NCBI GenBank assembly: GCA_029204225.1
Contig: CM055093.1
Coordinates: forward strand, 48,122,354 to 48,186,353
DNA length: 64,000 nucleotides
Direction: 5' to 3'
Source: Diphasiastrum complanatum
Taxonomy: Eukaryota > Streptophyta > Lycopodiopsida > Lycopodiales > Lycopodiaceae
Shown here: one piece after another, positions 23,348 to 35,752 of the stretch
Numbering within the stretch: the first letter of the stretch is position 1
Layout of the letters: every line of letters begins with the position of its first letter
The notes under the pieces: generated by a model
What the model was told of the DNA's origin: nothing
The model's input: only the letters and a program-made list of their open reading frames with translations
Database searches by the model: none
Translations under genes and position numbers: made by a program

Positions 23348-23990
23348 GGGGTCTTATGTTTTTTATATCAAATCTAGGTGTAGGATGTTAATAGGACCAA
23401 ATTTGGCACAGATGGCAAATTACCCATTTCCACTTGTAATGCCACTATTTAGCCAAAATAGAGTAAGAGGCTAAACTCGTACCAATTAGAGTGCAGACAA
23501 TTGTAATACTTTTGTTTGATGAAATTTAAGAGGTCCAATAGGATTTAGAGGTGGAGCCTTGAGGGGTCCAATAGAATTTGAGGTTTGCTTGAAAATGGTC
23601 CAATAGAATTTAGAGGTGAATGGATCAATGGTCCAATAGGATTAAGAGTTGGCAAAAGTATGGTCCAATCATAGTTAAGCATAGTGGTAGCTCGTGGATC
23701 TATCATTGTACTTCTCATTTGGATCTAATTGATTTTGAGATTGAGTGGATTTTGTGAGTAATTGGTTTTCTAGCTTCCTCTCTCTACCCGAGGAGAGTAG
23801 CTTGTTTTTACTAGGATTATTTTTGGAACACTTCCCACACATGTGAGTGAGAGTTGGAAGTGATTGAATGCATGTAGTAGTGTGTTTTTGCCATAGAATC
23901 AAAGATAGATCTTGAATCTCAATCTAGTCTTGATCTTGGTGCATCTACACACCTTAGGAGATCAAAAGTACATGTTGTGGACAATCGACA
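23348..23990 (+). repeat. 3' LTR of copia B1, second piece
   Basis: Continues the interrupted B1 3' LTR from GGGGTCTTATG. It matches the other B LTRs up to CATGTTGTGGACA near 23982 and then diverges before the expected CCACACGTGTGAAATCAACA end, so the last roughly 20 bp are lost or rearranged. The following GTTAGAACTTAATA also occurs at 11944-11957, left of B1. Confidence 0.85.
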
Positions 23991-24568
23991 TGTTAGAACT
24001 TAATACCGCTGACAACAGACTCTCATGATTACTTTTTACGTAAGGTTTTGTCAAAAAAATGAGCCTCATGCTGTCCAGCGATGGACAACAAGTCTTCTTC
24101 ATAATAGAAGGTTTAAAAACATGTTAGATGACTCACTGGTCCAGCGATGGATTTTATGGGGACTTTTTCATGATTGAATGGAAAGCTTTCTATAACATTG
24201 CTCGTTGTCCCAACGATGAGAACAATATGATAGTTTCATTGCTCTTATTCGTTTACCTACAAAAAAGATTGCGGGATTCATTAGTGTATACTTGCTTTCA
24301 AACTGAATGGCTTTCTAAGCATTCAAGATAGTTGATAAAAGAGTCTCATCACTAAAATCTTCATCAATGTTTTTATGAATATGTAGCATCCTTTTTTTAT
24401 ACTACGACATATTACAGTTTACTTTCTGGTTCAAATCAGAACCATATATTACATACTCTTTGAAAAAGGTACGCCAACTATCAAAATACTATATGGAATA
24501 CCTGCTTGATTATGCTTTGATAGCTACATGCATATTCTGGATTTGTGGACATAAATATGAGATAAAAA
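23991..24568. other. Junction region after B1; X-like end and hairpin motifs
   Basis: No complete gene recognised. The words AAGGTTTTGTCAAAAAAATGAGCCTC near 24041-24066 match the end of the X copy at 27005-27031, so this is probably an X remnant. The word GTCCAGCGATGGA occurs at 24078 and again near 24141, with a weaker version near 24207. A 67-codon frame at 24128-24331 has no recognised motif. Confidence 0.45.
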
Positions 24569-25534
24569 ACAATTTCCTCTGTTTGTGATCTAAAGAGAAA
24601 CAAGGTTCTTGCTGCAGATACACCATGGCATCCTCTCAAAAAGTCTCGTCTGCAAGCATTTAGGTACTACTTCTAGTTATCGGTTCCTACGCGTATTCTA
24701 CACGTATCGTTTCTGTGCTTCCTCGAAAAAAATGACTAAAGTAAAAGATACTGCATGCATAAAGCTAAATCGTTTAATTGATTCTTTAAGAAACCTCTGT
24801 AACAAAAACCCTCACAGTGGGGATTCCAATATAACGGTCTTAGATTGCATGGATTTGCGTAAGATACGTAGTTTCTATGAAAGGGTTAGAATGGCATTGA
24901 TCTGTCCTAATACTTGGTAGAAACGTTGAAAAACTCTCACTCATAAGTAATTTAGGTCTATCCAAAGTAAGGTCCTTTTACCATGGTTGATTTGTGATTT
25001 CTGTATAGCATGACTATGCATAGAAAAGTCATACAATCAAGCTAGGTGAAATCTTAAACTCACTCTAATAAGTGTTACTTTAGACTTCTAGTGTGATACA
25101 ATTGGAAAGCATGGATATGCTCAGGAGTATGGACAACAGTGCGTGGCACACCTTGTTCTACAAGGGTCACTTAGGTTAGCATGGCATGGATTTGCCCAAA
25201 TACCAACACATGTGTCCACACCAAGTCTTTTGGCTAAGCAACTCTTGCAAGACTCAAGAGCATACATTTGATGAAATAACCATTTGCATTCTAATTGATC
25301 TAAAATCAATTTTAAATTATTAAGAACATCAACTATGTTCTCAAGAGAGACATCATACTCAACTAGTATGGCTTTACTCCAACTTTGAGATGTAAAGGTC
25401 TCACTAAAGCAAATTGATGCACCAAACGACATAAGAGAAGCAAGCATGAGATGTATACCACTTAAAATGGTTTAAACTTTTCATACTCTTTCATCACTAA
25501 AAATGAACTGATAAGGACCAACTGACCATAAGTT
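24569..25534 (+). repeat. Repeat S, first copy
   Basis: A block of about 965 bp repeated at 27038-27814 in the same orientation. It opens with GATCTAAAGAGAAACAAGG and closes with GACCAACTGACC. A short frame in both copies encodes KLNRLID, NPHSGDSNI and VLDCMDL blocks, and another frame gives DTPWHPLKKSRLQAF; neither is recognised. This copy contains about 225 bp (25236-25462) missing from the second. In both places S follows X-like sequence, so X and S may belong to one larger element. Confidence 0.75.
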
Positions 25535-25959
25535 GATCAGCATGGCACTCGCCCTGATACGGTGATATAACGGCTTGGCCTATCGCCAAAAAAAACACTG
25601 CTTGTTTGGGAAGACTGGACTATGTTTTAAAACTCTATGCACAGTTGTTAAGTAGTATAACTTCTTTTGGACATGAATAACAATTTACGTCTTGCCATGA
25701 CATCGGTCTTCCTCACTAAACTAGCTTGAGCGGTTTTGTTTTGTGGGATGGTGGCAGGTATCAGCTGGACGTCTTGAAAGTGGTTATGCTTTATGGTGCT
25801 TTTTAGTACTGTATTTTACTTTTCAGCTATATTCTACCTTGTTGGATTATGAATAAAGGCTTTAAAAAACTTCAGTCTTGCTTTGTCAAGAGGAACTAAG
25901 TGTAGTCTTGTATCTCTCTCTATGCATCCTGGTAGTGTAAATCCGACTATTTCTTGGTT
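25535..25959. other. Interval between repeat S and the third X copy
   Basis: Nothing recognised. No terminal repeats, primer sites or conserved coding blocks seen. Confidence 0.45.
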
Positions 25960-27005
25960 GGGATAGTATTGAAGCTTTTATCCGATTCACAAGCTAATAA
26001 AAGTATACTTTTATGGCTTAGTCCACACATGATGGTTTCAGGATGCTGTTTGTTTGGGTTATGGGGAGTCCCTTTCTCCACCTAACCATTTTGTTCAGAC
26101 ACTGATTTGCTGTATGAAAAAGGCCATTGAGATGCATAAGTTCGTCATTAACACTGATAGGGCTACTTGTTCTTCTACTGGACCTGAGGATAAAATTCTA
26201 AGCCTGACTGATCTACTTGAAACTATTGACTGGATAAAGATTTATCTTGAGTTTGTTAAAAAGAAAGACAATTTTTAATGATTTTGTTGAAAGATTCGAT
26301 GAAGAGAAAAAGTTTTATAATATACACATTAGAAAAGTGTTCATGTGTTTGGAAAATGAAAATGGAATATCTCCCGCTATCCTTTCCCCTACTATTTCTG
26401 ATGCTCCTCTTTCACCGCATCCTTTAGTTTTTATTGAGGACCTTGATGAGGATAGTGCTTCTCAGCTCGAGATCTTTTCTCAAGATATTTGAAACATTGG
26501 TGACCTTTCTTCTTATGACTTTTGCCAATCTAAAAGCTGCCAAGTAACCTTTATTCCCGACAAAATTATTGAGTACAAATCCACCGTCACGTCTTATAAA
26601 CTTTGGAGTCTATCTTCTATCAATTTCCTTGCATGCATCCCTATCGATCTTTGGATCATGATGACTCACTTGACAGAAAAAGAAATTCAAGTTTGCAAGT
26701 TGGCCACCCTGCATAAAAATTCTTCACTTGAGACCCATGTTTCTTTTGACACCATCATTTGTATGAACAAATTTGAATCTTTACGTTGTCCCTCAGAGCA
26801 AACCTGGGCTAGAATTAGAGGCCACTTTGAGACCAGCTTCAATAGAATGAATCTACACCAAGCCAAAATCTGGGAATGGAAAAGACCTTTTTTCAAGTGT
26901 AGATGTGGTGAAAAATGCAGAAACAACTCTTCTATCATTTGGTTTGACCATGCTATCTGGTTCATGATGAATAACCTAGCCAAAATTTTTCCTGGTGCTT
27001 CCTTG
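25960..27005 (+). pseudogene. Repeat X, third and more diverged copy
   Basis: Encodes the same blocks as the 8335 copy: DAVCLGYGESLSPPNHFVQT, then after a frameshift EEKKFYNIHIRKVFMCLENE, LDEDSASQLEIFSQDI (stop), FCQSKSCQV, LWIMMTHLTEKEIQVCKLAT, and EWKRPFFKCRCGEKC with SSIIWFDHAIWFMMNN. It ends at ASL-stop near 27005. The region corresponding to the RT is absent; repeat S follows instead. Divergence with preserved blocks indicates past selection on the protein. Confidence 0.7.
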
Positions 27006-27037
27006 TAAGGTTTTTTGAAAAAAATGAGCCTCCACAA

Positions 27038-27814
27038 TTTCTTCTGATTGTGATCTAAAGAGAAACAAGGTTCTTGTTGCGGATACACCATGGCATCCTC
27101 TCAAGAAGCCTCGTCTACAAGCATTCAGGTACTACTTCTAGTTATCGATTCCTACACATATTCTACAAAGCATGAACAAAGTACGAGATGTCTTAGTTCC
27201 TTATATCTTAATTTCTGTGCTTCCTCAAAAAAAGTGACTAAAGTAAAAGATACTGCATCCATAAAGCTAAACCGTTTAATTGATTTTTTAAAAAATATCT
27301 GTCAAAAAAACCCTCATAGTGGGGATTCCAATATAATGGTCTTAGACTGCATGGATTTGCATAAGATACGTAGTTTCTTAAAGGGTTAGAATGGCACGGA
27401 TCTGTCCTAATACCTGGTAGAGATGTTAAAAACTCTCACTCATAAGTAATTTAGGTCTATCCAAAGTAAGGTCCTTTTACCATGGTTGATTTGTGATTTC
27501 TGTATAGCATGACTATGCATAGAAAAAATCATACAATCAAGCTAGGTAAAATCTTAAACTCACCCTAATAAGTGTTACTTTAGACTTCTGGTGCGATACA
27601 ACTGGAAAGCATGGATATGCTGAAGAGTATGGATAGCAGTGCGTGGCACCTTGTTCTACACGGGTCACTTGGATTAGCATGGCATGGATTTGCCCAAATA
27701 TCAGCACGCGTGTCTACACCAAGTTTTTTGGCTAAGCAAACAAAAAACATTTAAAACTTTTCATACTCTTTCATCACTAAAAATGAACTGATAAGGACCA
27801 ACTGACCGTAAGCT
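27038..27814 (+). repeat. Repeat S, second copy
   Basis: Direct repeat of 24569-25534, shorter by an internal deletion of about 225 bp near 27740. It ends at GACCGTAAG, where copia M begins on the opposite strand. Confidence 0.8.
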
Positions 27815-30800
27815 AGCCTGATATCATTGCCATTTTGCCATACTTTGATACCCAAGCAATAGTGCATAAGATCTAAATCTGTCATCTCAAATTGCTTGCA
27901 TAAGTTGGCTTTGATAGAATGAATGAGATTCTCATCATTGTCCGTGATAATAATGTCATCAACATAAAGTACAATCAATGCAATGTTATCTTCATTTATA
28001 AGAACATAAAGATTTGGATCTGAATTTGTCCTTACAAACTCATGAGAAAGAAAGTAATGGTCAATGCGTCGATACCATGCACGTGGCACTTGCTTAAGGC
28101 CAGAAAGTGCTTTGCGTAGCTTGCACATCTTATGTTCTTGTCCCTTTGCCATAAAGCCCTATGGTCGGACCATGTAAACCTCTTCCTCTAAGTCATCATT
28201 CAAAAATGCGGACTTCACATCCATTTGATGGATCTTCCACCCAAAATGAGATGCTAAGGCAATAATAAGGCGTAGCGTAGTCCACTTAGCCATTGGAGCA
28301 AATGTCTCTTCATAGTCAATTCCTTTATTTTGCTCATAGCCCTTCACTACTAGGCGTGCCTTATGTTTTGCTATCGTGCCATCCGCATGAAACTTTGTTC
28401 TAAACACCCATTTGTTGTCAATGGGTATATTTCCAAGTGGTAGATCAACTAACTCCCACGTACCATGCCTATGGATGGACTCCATCTCCTCTTCCATTTC
28501 CCTTTGCCACTCTTTATGATCCTTTGCCTCATTAAAGGTTGATGGCTCTCGACACTTCAAAATGTCATCATTAGGGCATAGTTCACATGATAGCAATCGG
28601 GAGGCTTCCTTTTCCGCGTTGATCTTCTCACTTCTTCTTGTGTGCTAGATCCTAGTTGATTTAGCTTTGCATCCTTCATGATCTTTTCATACCATTTTGG
28701 TATCTTAGACTCAAGTGATACGCTTCGTGGAGAGTATGTGTCCCAAGGAGTGTCCAAGTAATGTCTCTTACTTCCAATTGGTTTCTCCTTTGTTGTTCCT
28801 ATCGGCAAGTACCGTCCCCTAGGCTCTTGGATAGGTGGTGTCTTCTCATACTCACCCTCTCGACCTTCATCTTCAGGTGCATCATCATGTGGAGTGTCTT
28901 CTTCACCTTCTTCTTCACATCTTTGTTTATGTGAATCTTGTTTATTACAGGATCAAGACACATGTACGCCTTCATCCTCTCATCATAACTGACAAAGATA
29001 CACTTGATTGCTTTGGCATCAAGTTTGCTTCACTCCTCCTTTGGCACATGTACATAGGCCCTACATCCAATGACACAAAGCTTGTCAACTTTTGGCTTTA
29101 TTCCTGTAAATGCCTCTTCGGGAGTCACATTTGGAACCGCAACTGTAGGACTCCTATTTTGCAAGAATGTTGCCGCACTGCACGTTTCCGACCAAAGTGA
29201 ATTGGTTAAGCCCATTTGCTTCATCATGGAGTGTGCACTCTCCATAATAGTCCCGTTTTTCCTTTCAGCTACACCATTACCATGCGACGTGTGTGATTGT
29301 GTGAATTTTCTTTTGATGCCGTATTCCTTGCAAAAGTCCTTAAAATCATCAGATTTGTATTTGCCCCCTTTATTAGATCTTAGCACTTTGGTGCGTGCAT
29401 TCAGTTGGTTCTCTACTAAAGCCTTAAACTCCTTGAAGTGAGCAAAAGCATAAGATATCTTCTTCAAGAAATAAATCCATGTCCTCCTAGAGTAATCATC
29501 TATGAAAGTCATAAAATAATAAGCTTTCCCCATCGACATGGTTTTCATTGGGCCGCACAAGTCACTGTGAATAAGTTCCAGCGGTTTCTTGGCTCTTGTA
29601 GCTCCACCTTTCTTGAATGTTTCTCTATGATGCTTTCCCATAACACATCCTTCACATATGGCGTGATGATCATCCTGTAGTGCTGGTAATCTTGTTACCA
29701 TCTTCAGTTTCGCCATCAATCTTAAGCTCCCATAGTTTAAGTGGCCAAGTCTCTTGTGCCACAACTTAGATTGTGATGTTGTTGAGGTAGCCAAACCATA
29801 TTCACCTGGTTTTGCAACATCCAATTTATAAAGGCCACAATTACTATCCTGATAACCTTTTGCTACCACCTTATGGTTGTGGTTCATATATTTCATTAGG
29901 CATCCATCCTTGACAAATTCAACCTTTAGATGTTGATTTGCCATCACACTTACAGAAAGCAAACTCTTTTTGAGTCCAGGAACATAAAGCACATTAGGGA
30001 TATTCTTGATCTTACCATCAAAAAACTGCACATGTACATTGTCAACACCTTGTAATTGGCATTCTTTCCCATTGGCTTGTGTGACCTTGTCCCCATCATG
30101 GATTGGCGAGAATTTCTCAAACCAATCGGGTTTCCCAGTCATATGCCTTGTGGTGCCTGAATCTATGAACCATCTGGCACCATCATCAACTTGGGATGCC
30201 AATGGCGATGAGAAGACACTTGTCTCGTCATCTTCCCCATCATCTTCGACAATGTTGCCTTGTTGTTTCACTTTTCTTGCCTTTATGTCCGCTTTCTTCT
30301 TGTAACATTCACGTGCCCAATAACCTGGTTTGTGGCAATAGTAACATTTGCCTTTCTTCTTCCTTTTCACCTTCGATGATGACTCTCCCTCATCATCATC
30401 ATCCTTGGATTTCTTAGGAATCCTCTTCCACCCTTTCTGCTTGCCTTTAGCAAGTAATGCTTGATCATCCTGTGGGGTTTGCCTTGACTTCACCACCTCG
30501 CGGCGCTGCTCTTCCTGCAACATGATTCCGTGCAAGTCTTCAAAAGTAGGCAATCTCTCCCTTGAAGCAATGCCGCTCACAAACATGTGTAGGCCTTCCG
30601 AAACACCGCTCATAGTAGTATGTACCAATTCAACGTCCCTAATTGGTTCTCCAATTTTCACAAGTTGATCTCCGAGCTCCTCTATCTCGGTGAAGAAAGA
30701 TCCCACCGATTCGCCTTCTTCCATCCTGGTTGTGTTCAATCTCGACTTCAAGAACATGACTCGAGCTGGATTGCAAGTTTGAAATTGCATTCTAAGATCT

Positions 30801-31057
30801 TCCCAAGCTCCACTAGCTGTCGTGGCATCACTTATGTGGGTGATCACATGGTCTTTTACTGGAAGGTTGATCAAGGACAATGCTCTCTGCACCTTTTTAT
30901 CAAAGGCCCTCATGTCACCTAGAGTGGTATTAGGCCGGACTTCAATACTTGCAACAATGTCCCATAACTCCTCCTCCATCAAAATGCTCTTCATTTTAAA
31001 TCTCTAGATGTTGTAGTTAGGAGCCCCATCAAGTTTGCTTGCAAAAAATTGCTTCAT
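27815..31057 (-). pseudogene. Truncated Ty1/copia element M, gag to RT
   Basis: Minus-strand copia of a lineage different from A-D. Gag should start at 31057 (MKQFFASKLDGAPNYNI) but a TAG replaces a Trp codon near 31005; a long frame then runs 30994-29030. It has the knuckle CYYCHKPGYWARECYKKK, protease WFIDSGTTRHMTG, integrase HKRLGHLNY with HSDLCG and NGVAERKN. The second catalytic block reads RSNKGGKYKS instead of the usual SDNGGEY, so a catalytic Asp is lost. RT follows in pieces (28596-28159 and 28152-27830) with YVDDIII, a stop near 28158 and frameshifts in the linker. RNase H, both LTRs and the primer site are missing. Confidence 0.9.
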
Positions 31058-33161
31058 TGATGTTTGCCATTTCCAAACTGCTTGAAACTCCACTTGTAGG
31101 CTATAAAGTGTATGCCATTACATTATAAACATGTTTGATGTTTGGAGGCAATACTACGGTAAGCTAAAGCCTTTGCCAAGAATGTTTGATGAGCTTGTCA
31201 GGTAGAATTCTACCCAAGAAAATCTTTGTTCTTAAGGCATTATGTCTTTCAAAAAAATGATCTCAAGCAAATAAGTCAACTATAGCTTATGGTAGTGTCG
31301 TTTCCAAATTGTCAAAGGCAGCTACGAACTCTCAGTTATTGCATGGCCTAGGCAGAGACTCCAAGAATTGATTAGTAGATTCATTTGTTAACTAATAATA
31401 TATTGTTTATTATATGTTTTGAATAAAATTTTAGTACAATTTTAATTTTCCATCTATGGTGAACCTCCAAAAAAGAATGTGCTAATTATTGCCATGCATG
31501 GTAGATCCACATGTAGCAAATTACTTGTCATGGGAAAAGTGGCTAATTGACAACTCTACGTGGCTCTACCACACATGACAATGGCAATGCCACTAAAAAC
31601 ACTTTGGGGCCTTTTTTAATCAAATTTGTTAAAAGAAACTGCATGGCAATGCCACGCAAAAGAAAAACCTACTCTTAGCATGCACAATCAACCCAAGTTT
31701 GACCAACATGCCAACGGCCAAAAAATTGTTGCCGTAAACGTGCCACGCGTAATATAGGTCATGTTCAATTTTTTTTTGTCTAAGGCCCTAGTTTGCATGG
31801 TGGCATCACATGGCAGAATGATCATAAGGCGACTCAAGATCTGGATCAAGATATTGAATGCTCCCCCTAAACTCAAAACCCTACAATCATGACTACGAGT
31901 ATTTCTTTAGGCAACGAGATTGGTAGGTTCTTGTTCATTTATTGGTCCGCACATAGAAGAAATAACTTAAAAATGAAAGTCTTGATTATCACAAAAAAAT
32001 ACGTGCAAAGCTATAGAAAAAGCTTTGAATCAAGATTGTGCATAATCTTATAAATCATGACGAAACTCTAACATCAACTCCAAAGACCTTTTTCTGGTCA
32101 TAACCTAGACCTTGAAAACCAACTAAACATGCTCTACGCATAATTGTCCCTTATTGACAATTGCAATTATTTCTACTAGTAAATCTAAGTCTCTCTTCAA
32201 CTATGTTCAATGAAATTGATCTTTGTATTGTACATGGGTTACTAGAGCATCCCAATTTGTAGAGCACATTTACTTTATTCCAAAAATGAGCTTATTATGT
32301 TTACCCAAAATTTTCAAACACATGATTGGAAAACAATTCTCTAGAATTAGTCCCCAAAAACACTTACTTTACAACAGATTAAGTACTAAGTTTGAAGTGG
32401 GAATAGATTCCTTATATAGAGAAGTCGAGACAAAAAAGAATCCCATTTTTGCTATAAATTGTAAAAGCAGTCATAACTATGCATCACTTTCATGGCCATA
32501 AGGGTCTTGTGCTGTATTTAAATCAATATATACTCTAGAAAACCATTTCAAACCTTCCTACTTTTATAAATTCAAGTAAAAATAATTGAGTCACATGGAG
32601 ATCTGTATCAAGAGACCTTGGGGGCATTTTCAAATTAAGGCTCTTCATGGCTTGCTATCTCTACTCAAATGACCCTTACCAACATACAAGGTTATTGAAA
32701 AGACCTTGAAAAGTAAGGAATTACCTCACAGGTGGAGATTTTCTTGTTCAAGTCACTGTTTATTGTTTATTGTGGCGAGGGAGTTTTAGCCTACCATCTT
32801 TCAAATTTTCCACAGCATTTAGCTATTGCTGACTGCTAATAGCAATTACATCCAAGTGAGTGGGCTTAAAGTCTATGCTCTAAGCATCATGGCTTCTTGA
32901 TGCCAATCTCTTATTGTTTCCCACCATCTTTTGACTTTTTCACAACATTCAGGTTTGGCCACTACTAACCCTTGAAAATTCTCCAAGTGGCAATTCCAGC
33001 AAGGGTTATCTCATGGAAGTGCGAGTGCTTTGAAGTCTATCATCCAGCTTTAAGCACCTTGGCTTGTAACTTGTGTGCGATGAGATTGCATGGGAGGATT
33101 TTACTTGATACGTGGCACATTCTTTTCAATAAAGCAGAGAAAACAAAATGGAGATGAGGTT
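31058..33161. other. Intergenic stretch downstream of the host gene
   Basis: About 2.1 kb with no recognised coding sequence or element ends. It is AT-rich with several short frames lacking motifs. It is the longest stretch in the window not assigned to a transposon. Confidence 0.5.
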
Positions 33162-35038
33162 TTAAGAAAGTGTTTGTTTTGGGGTTTTTGTTGTACAGTC
33201 TGATGAGGTGGGTATGCTGGTTTGATCTACAAGTAGTATTGGCGTGACTTTGCTTGAGGTAGAGGAGGACTTCTCTCTTCGGCTCAGTAGCGGCCAGCCC
33301 AAGGTTTGGCGTAAGGCAGGCCAGAACAACACCCGTACAAACACTAGCACTAGAGTTGACAATCCACCCACTTGAGCAACCACGAGGAAAGCTGTATAAA
33401 ACCATGAGTTTTGCTTCACTGTATCGCAGAATGGAGGATTGCATAAGTTCGCGTACGTGTGCCACTGAACCTCCATTCCCAAAGCAGTTAATTGAGACCC
33501 ATTTATAACTTCAAGAACTCCACTGCTAATGGCAGCATTCCAGTAATCTTGATTTGAGCTCATGTGATTCTGGTTAAACTGAGCAACCATCACTGTCCAC
33601 AGAGAATGAAGCGAAGAAATTTGATCATACTCTTCTATAGTAACGTTGTTCAGTGACTGCAGGATTCTGTAGTTCCACCATATTTGGTCTAGTCCACCTG
33701 TCCCGTTGAAGCATAATTCAGAACATTGTTATATTCATCAGCTTCTTGCAAATACACCAAACTTATTGAAAGATGAAACAGATCCAGCACTAATCACAGA
33801 ATTAACTATGTTCGTTAGCTTCATGCAAATACACAAAACCATTAACTTCTTGGAGCAGATCCAGCACAAATCACAGGATGAGTTGATAGCTTCAAGGAAA
33901 TACACAATACCATAAATTTCTTGAGAAAGATCCAAAAAATACCTGTCACCCGACTGGCGATCGTGTCGTTTAACAGCGAAGGATTGATAAGACTAGCACC
34001 TTGCAGGCACGTCTGAGAAATATTCCGCGCAACAGCAGCTTGGACCATGAGCAAGCAAGCATTAAAGGCCAGGGATGATTGTCTCTTCTGAGGATTTCCT
34101 GGATCCAATCTCGTGCTCTCGCAGAATGCTTCCGCGTCAGTGATATTCAGGCCCCTAGTCGGCTGTAAATTTGTGTTGCCATCTTTAGGCGGCAGGGTGA
34201 GTGGAAAAAAAGCAACATAGTCTGGCCAGTTGATGTTGGTACCACGACAGAAGCAGATCTGGTTTGTATCATTTCTAAACCTTTGTGCATCACTTGGCAC
34301 AAAGTTATAAACCATTTGGCCTGAATCTTTGTTGGAAGCCCAATCTCGAACTGTGCGTGAGCTTGGCGCGTTCGTGAATAAGGCGACGGTCATTGCAGCA
34401 AAAGCCACCAATGTGACAAAAGTTACTCCAATCCGTCCAACTTGTCGAGACGTTGATGCATGATAGTCGTTTTGCCTACAATTAAAAATTCAGAAAGTCA
34501 GAACTGTGCTGCTTGCAGAGAATGAATTTCATGTATGAGGCTGAAACTCAGATTTGAGAAGCAGATCAATGTCAGCTGATTTTGAAGAGATTATGTCGTA
34601 AGAAAAACAGTGATTCTAGTAGGTGCGTGCAAATAAATCTGACTAGCCAATGTAATTATTTTGGCAAAATGGACGTCGGCAGGCATGCTGATTACATTGC
34701 ACAACAACCTCATAGAAAATTTGCAACATGCTCATCTGCCTGCCATCGGTCTTGGCCTCCGAGTAACATTTCAAAACGTGAAGAAATAAACGTGCTAACA
34801 CAACCTCCCTCTCGACAAAAAATAGGTGCAAGCGCTTAAATTTCACAAACATGACCCAGAAGATACATTTAATACTTTTGCCAATTAGAACTTACGGTTC
34901 TATGTCTCCCACAAATAGTGCTGTCAGCCGCTTTAGCCACCACCACACAGAAATGTTTTGATACCCATCGGGAATTGAGCTAGAAGATTGCCTACTAATT
35001 GATTTCTTGAAGCTGCTAGATCCTCCCTGATTCGTCAT
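33162..35038 (-). CDS. Host gene: two-transmembrane protein with Cys-rich outer domain (3 exons)
   Basis: Proposed coding exons on the minus strand: 35038-34896, 34475-33943 and 33697-33162. They total 1212 nt and 403 residues. Both introns (34895-34476 and 33942-33698) have GT...AG ends and the phases join cleanly. A short Ser-rich N-terminus leads to a hydrophobic helix (IGVTFVTLVAFAAMTVALF). A large loop follows with Cys residues (ICFCRG, AFCEST, FNACLL, QTCLQG, NLCNPPFCDT) and several N-glycosylation sequons. A second helix (WFYTAFLVVAQVGGL, then LVLVFVRVLFW) precedes a Ser/Thr-rich tail. This predicts cytosolic ends and an outer disulfide-bonded domain. A TATATAA on the minus strand at 35144-35150 is a plausible TATA box about 105 bp before the ATG. 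I do not recognise the family; function unknown. Confidence 0.8.
33740..33942. repeat. Three degenerate ~75-bp repeats inside intron 2
   Basis: Units beginning AGCTTCTTGCAAATACAC, AGCTTCATGCAAATACAC and AGCTTCAAGGAAATACAC start at 33740, 33817 and 33888 and share GATCCAGCAC-AATCACAG further on. They fill most of the host gene's second intron. Confidence 0.7.
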
Positions 35039-35752
35039 ATATCATTCGGTTTCTGAATATAATGAAATCAAACTGGAGCCTGTACTATCTAACTTTCTAT
35101 AACTACAATAACTTACGAAATCGTGTAAGAGCAGTGACCGGGTTATATATCTTAAGCAACCTCCGCATGAGACGCGACTCTCTCGCGCTTCTCATTTTGT
35201 AACATGTAGGTAGCACAGGCTGATGAGTATTGTTTTTTTCCACGAAAATTTGGATGAATAGTTTGATCACCTGTGTCGTGTACAGGTTGACCTCCAATTT
35301 TGTTGAGCTTGTTTCTGAGACAAGAGCGATTGAATTACTACGTGATTATGCGAAACAGTCAGCACCGACGTACACCTTAACGCAGTTGATCTGGATTCTA
35401 GAAGAAATGAGTCGCGTGTTCTTAGAAGCTACAATACTATACTATGTGAGAGTGTGCAGATCAAGTCTAAATAATGCCACGTGCTAAGACTTTTTTCCCA
35501 TTCAACTCCCATTTTCTACTCATTTTTGGCATAGACTTGTAAAAGCCAATACCATGTGTGTAAATTGGGTGATGACGTTTATACAAAAGTCCACATATTA
35601 AATCGTAAGAGGATGTGCATTGTGTGCACAAAAACTTTGCTAAAAATCATTTTTTTAACTTACTAAAAAACCTATTACTTATGAAATTTGTAGGTTTCTT
35701 TTAAACTTGGGCTAAAAAAATGTATTGGTCCTAGTTTCAACATTTAAATAAC
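35039..35752. other. Upstream region of the host gene
   Basis: Contains the putative TATA box at 35144-35150 (minus strand). Apart from that I see no gene or repeat end. A short plus-strand frame at 35230-35487 has no recognised motif. Confidence 0.45.

Noticed and set aside
25121-25447. 108-codon minus-strand frame in repeat S
   Set aside because: No motif recognised, and most of it falls in a segment absent from the other S copy; it could be a captured exon, but I cannot support that.
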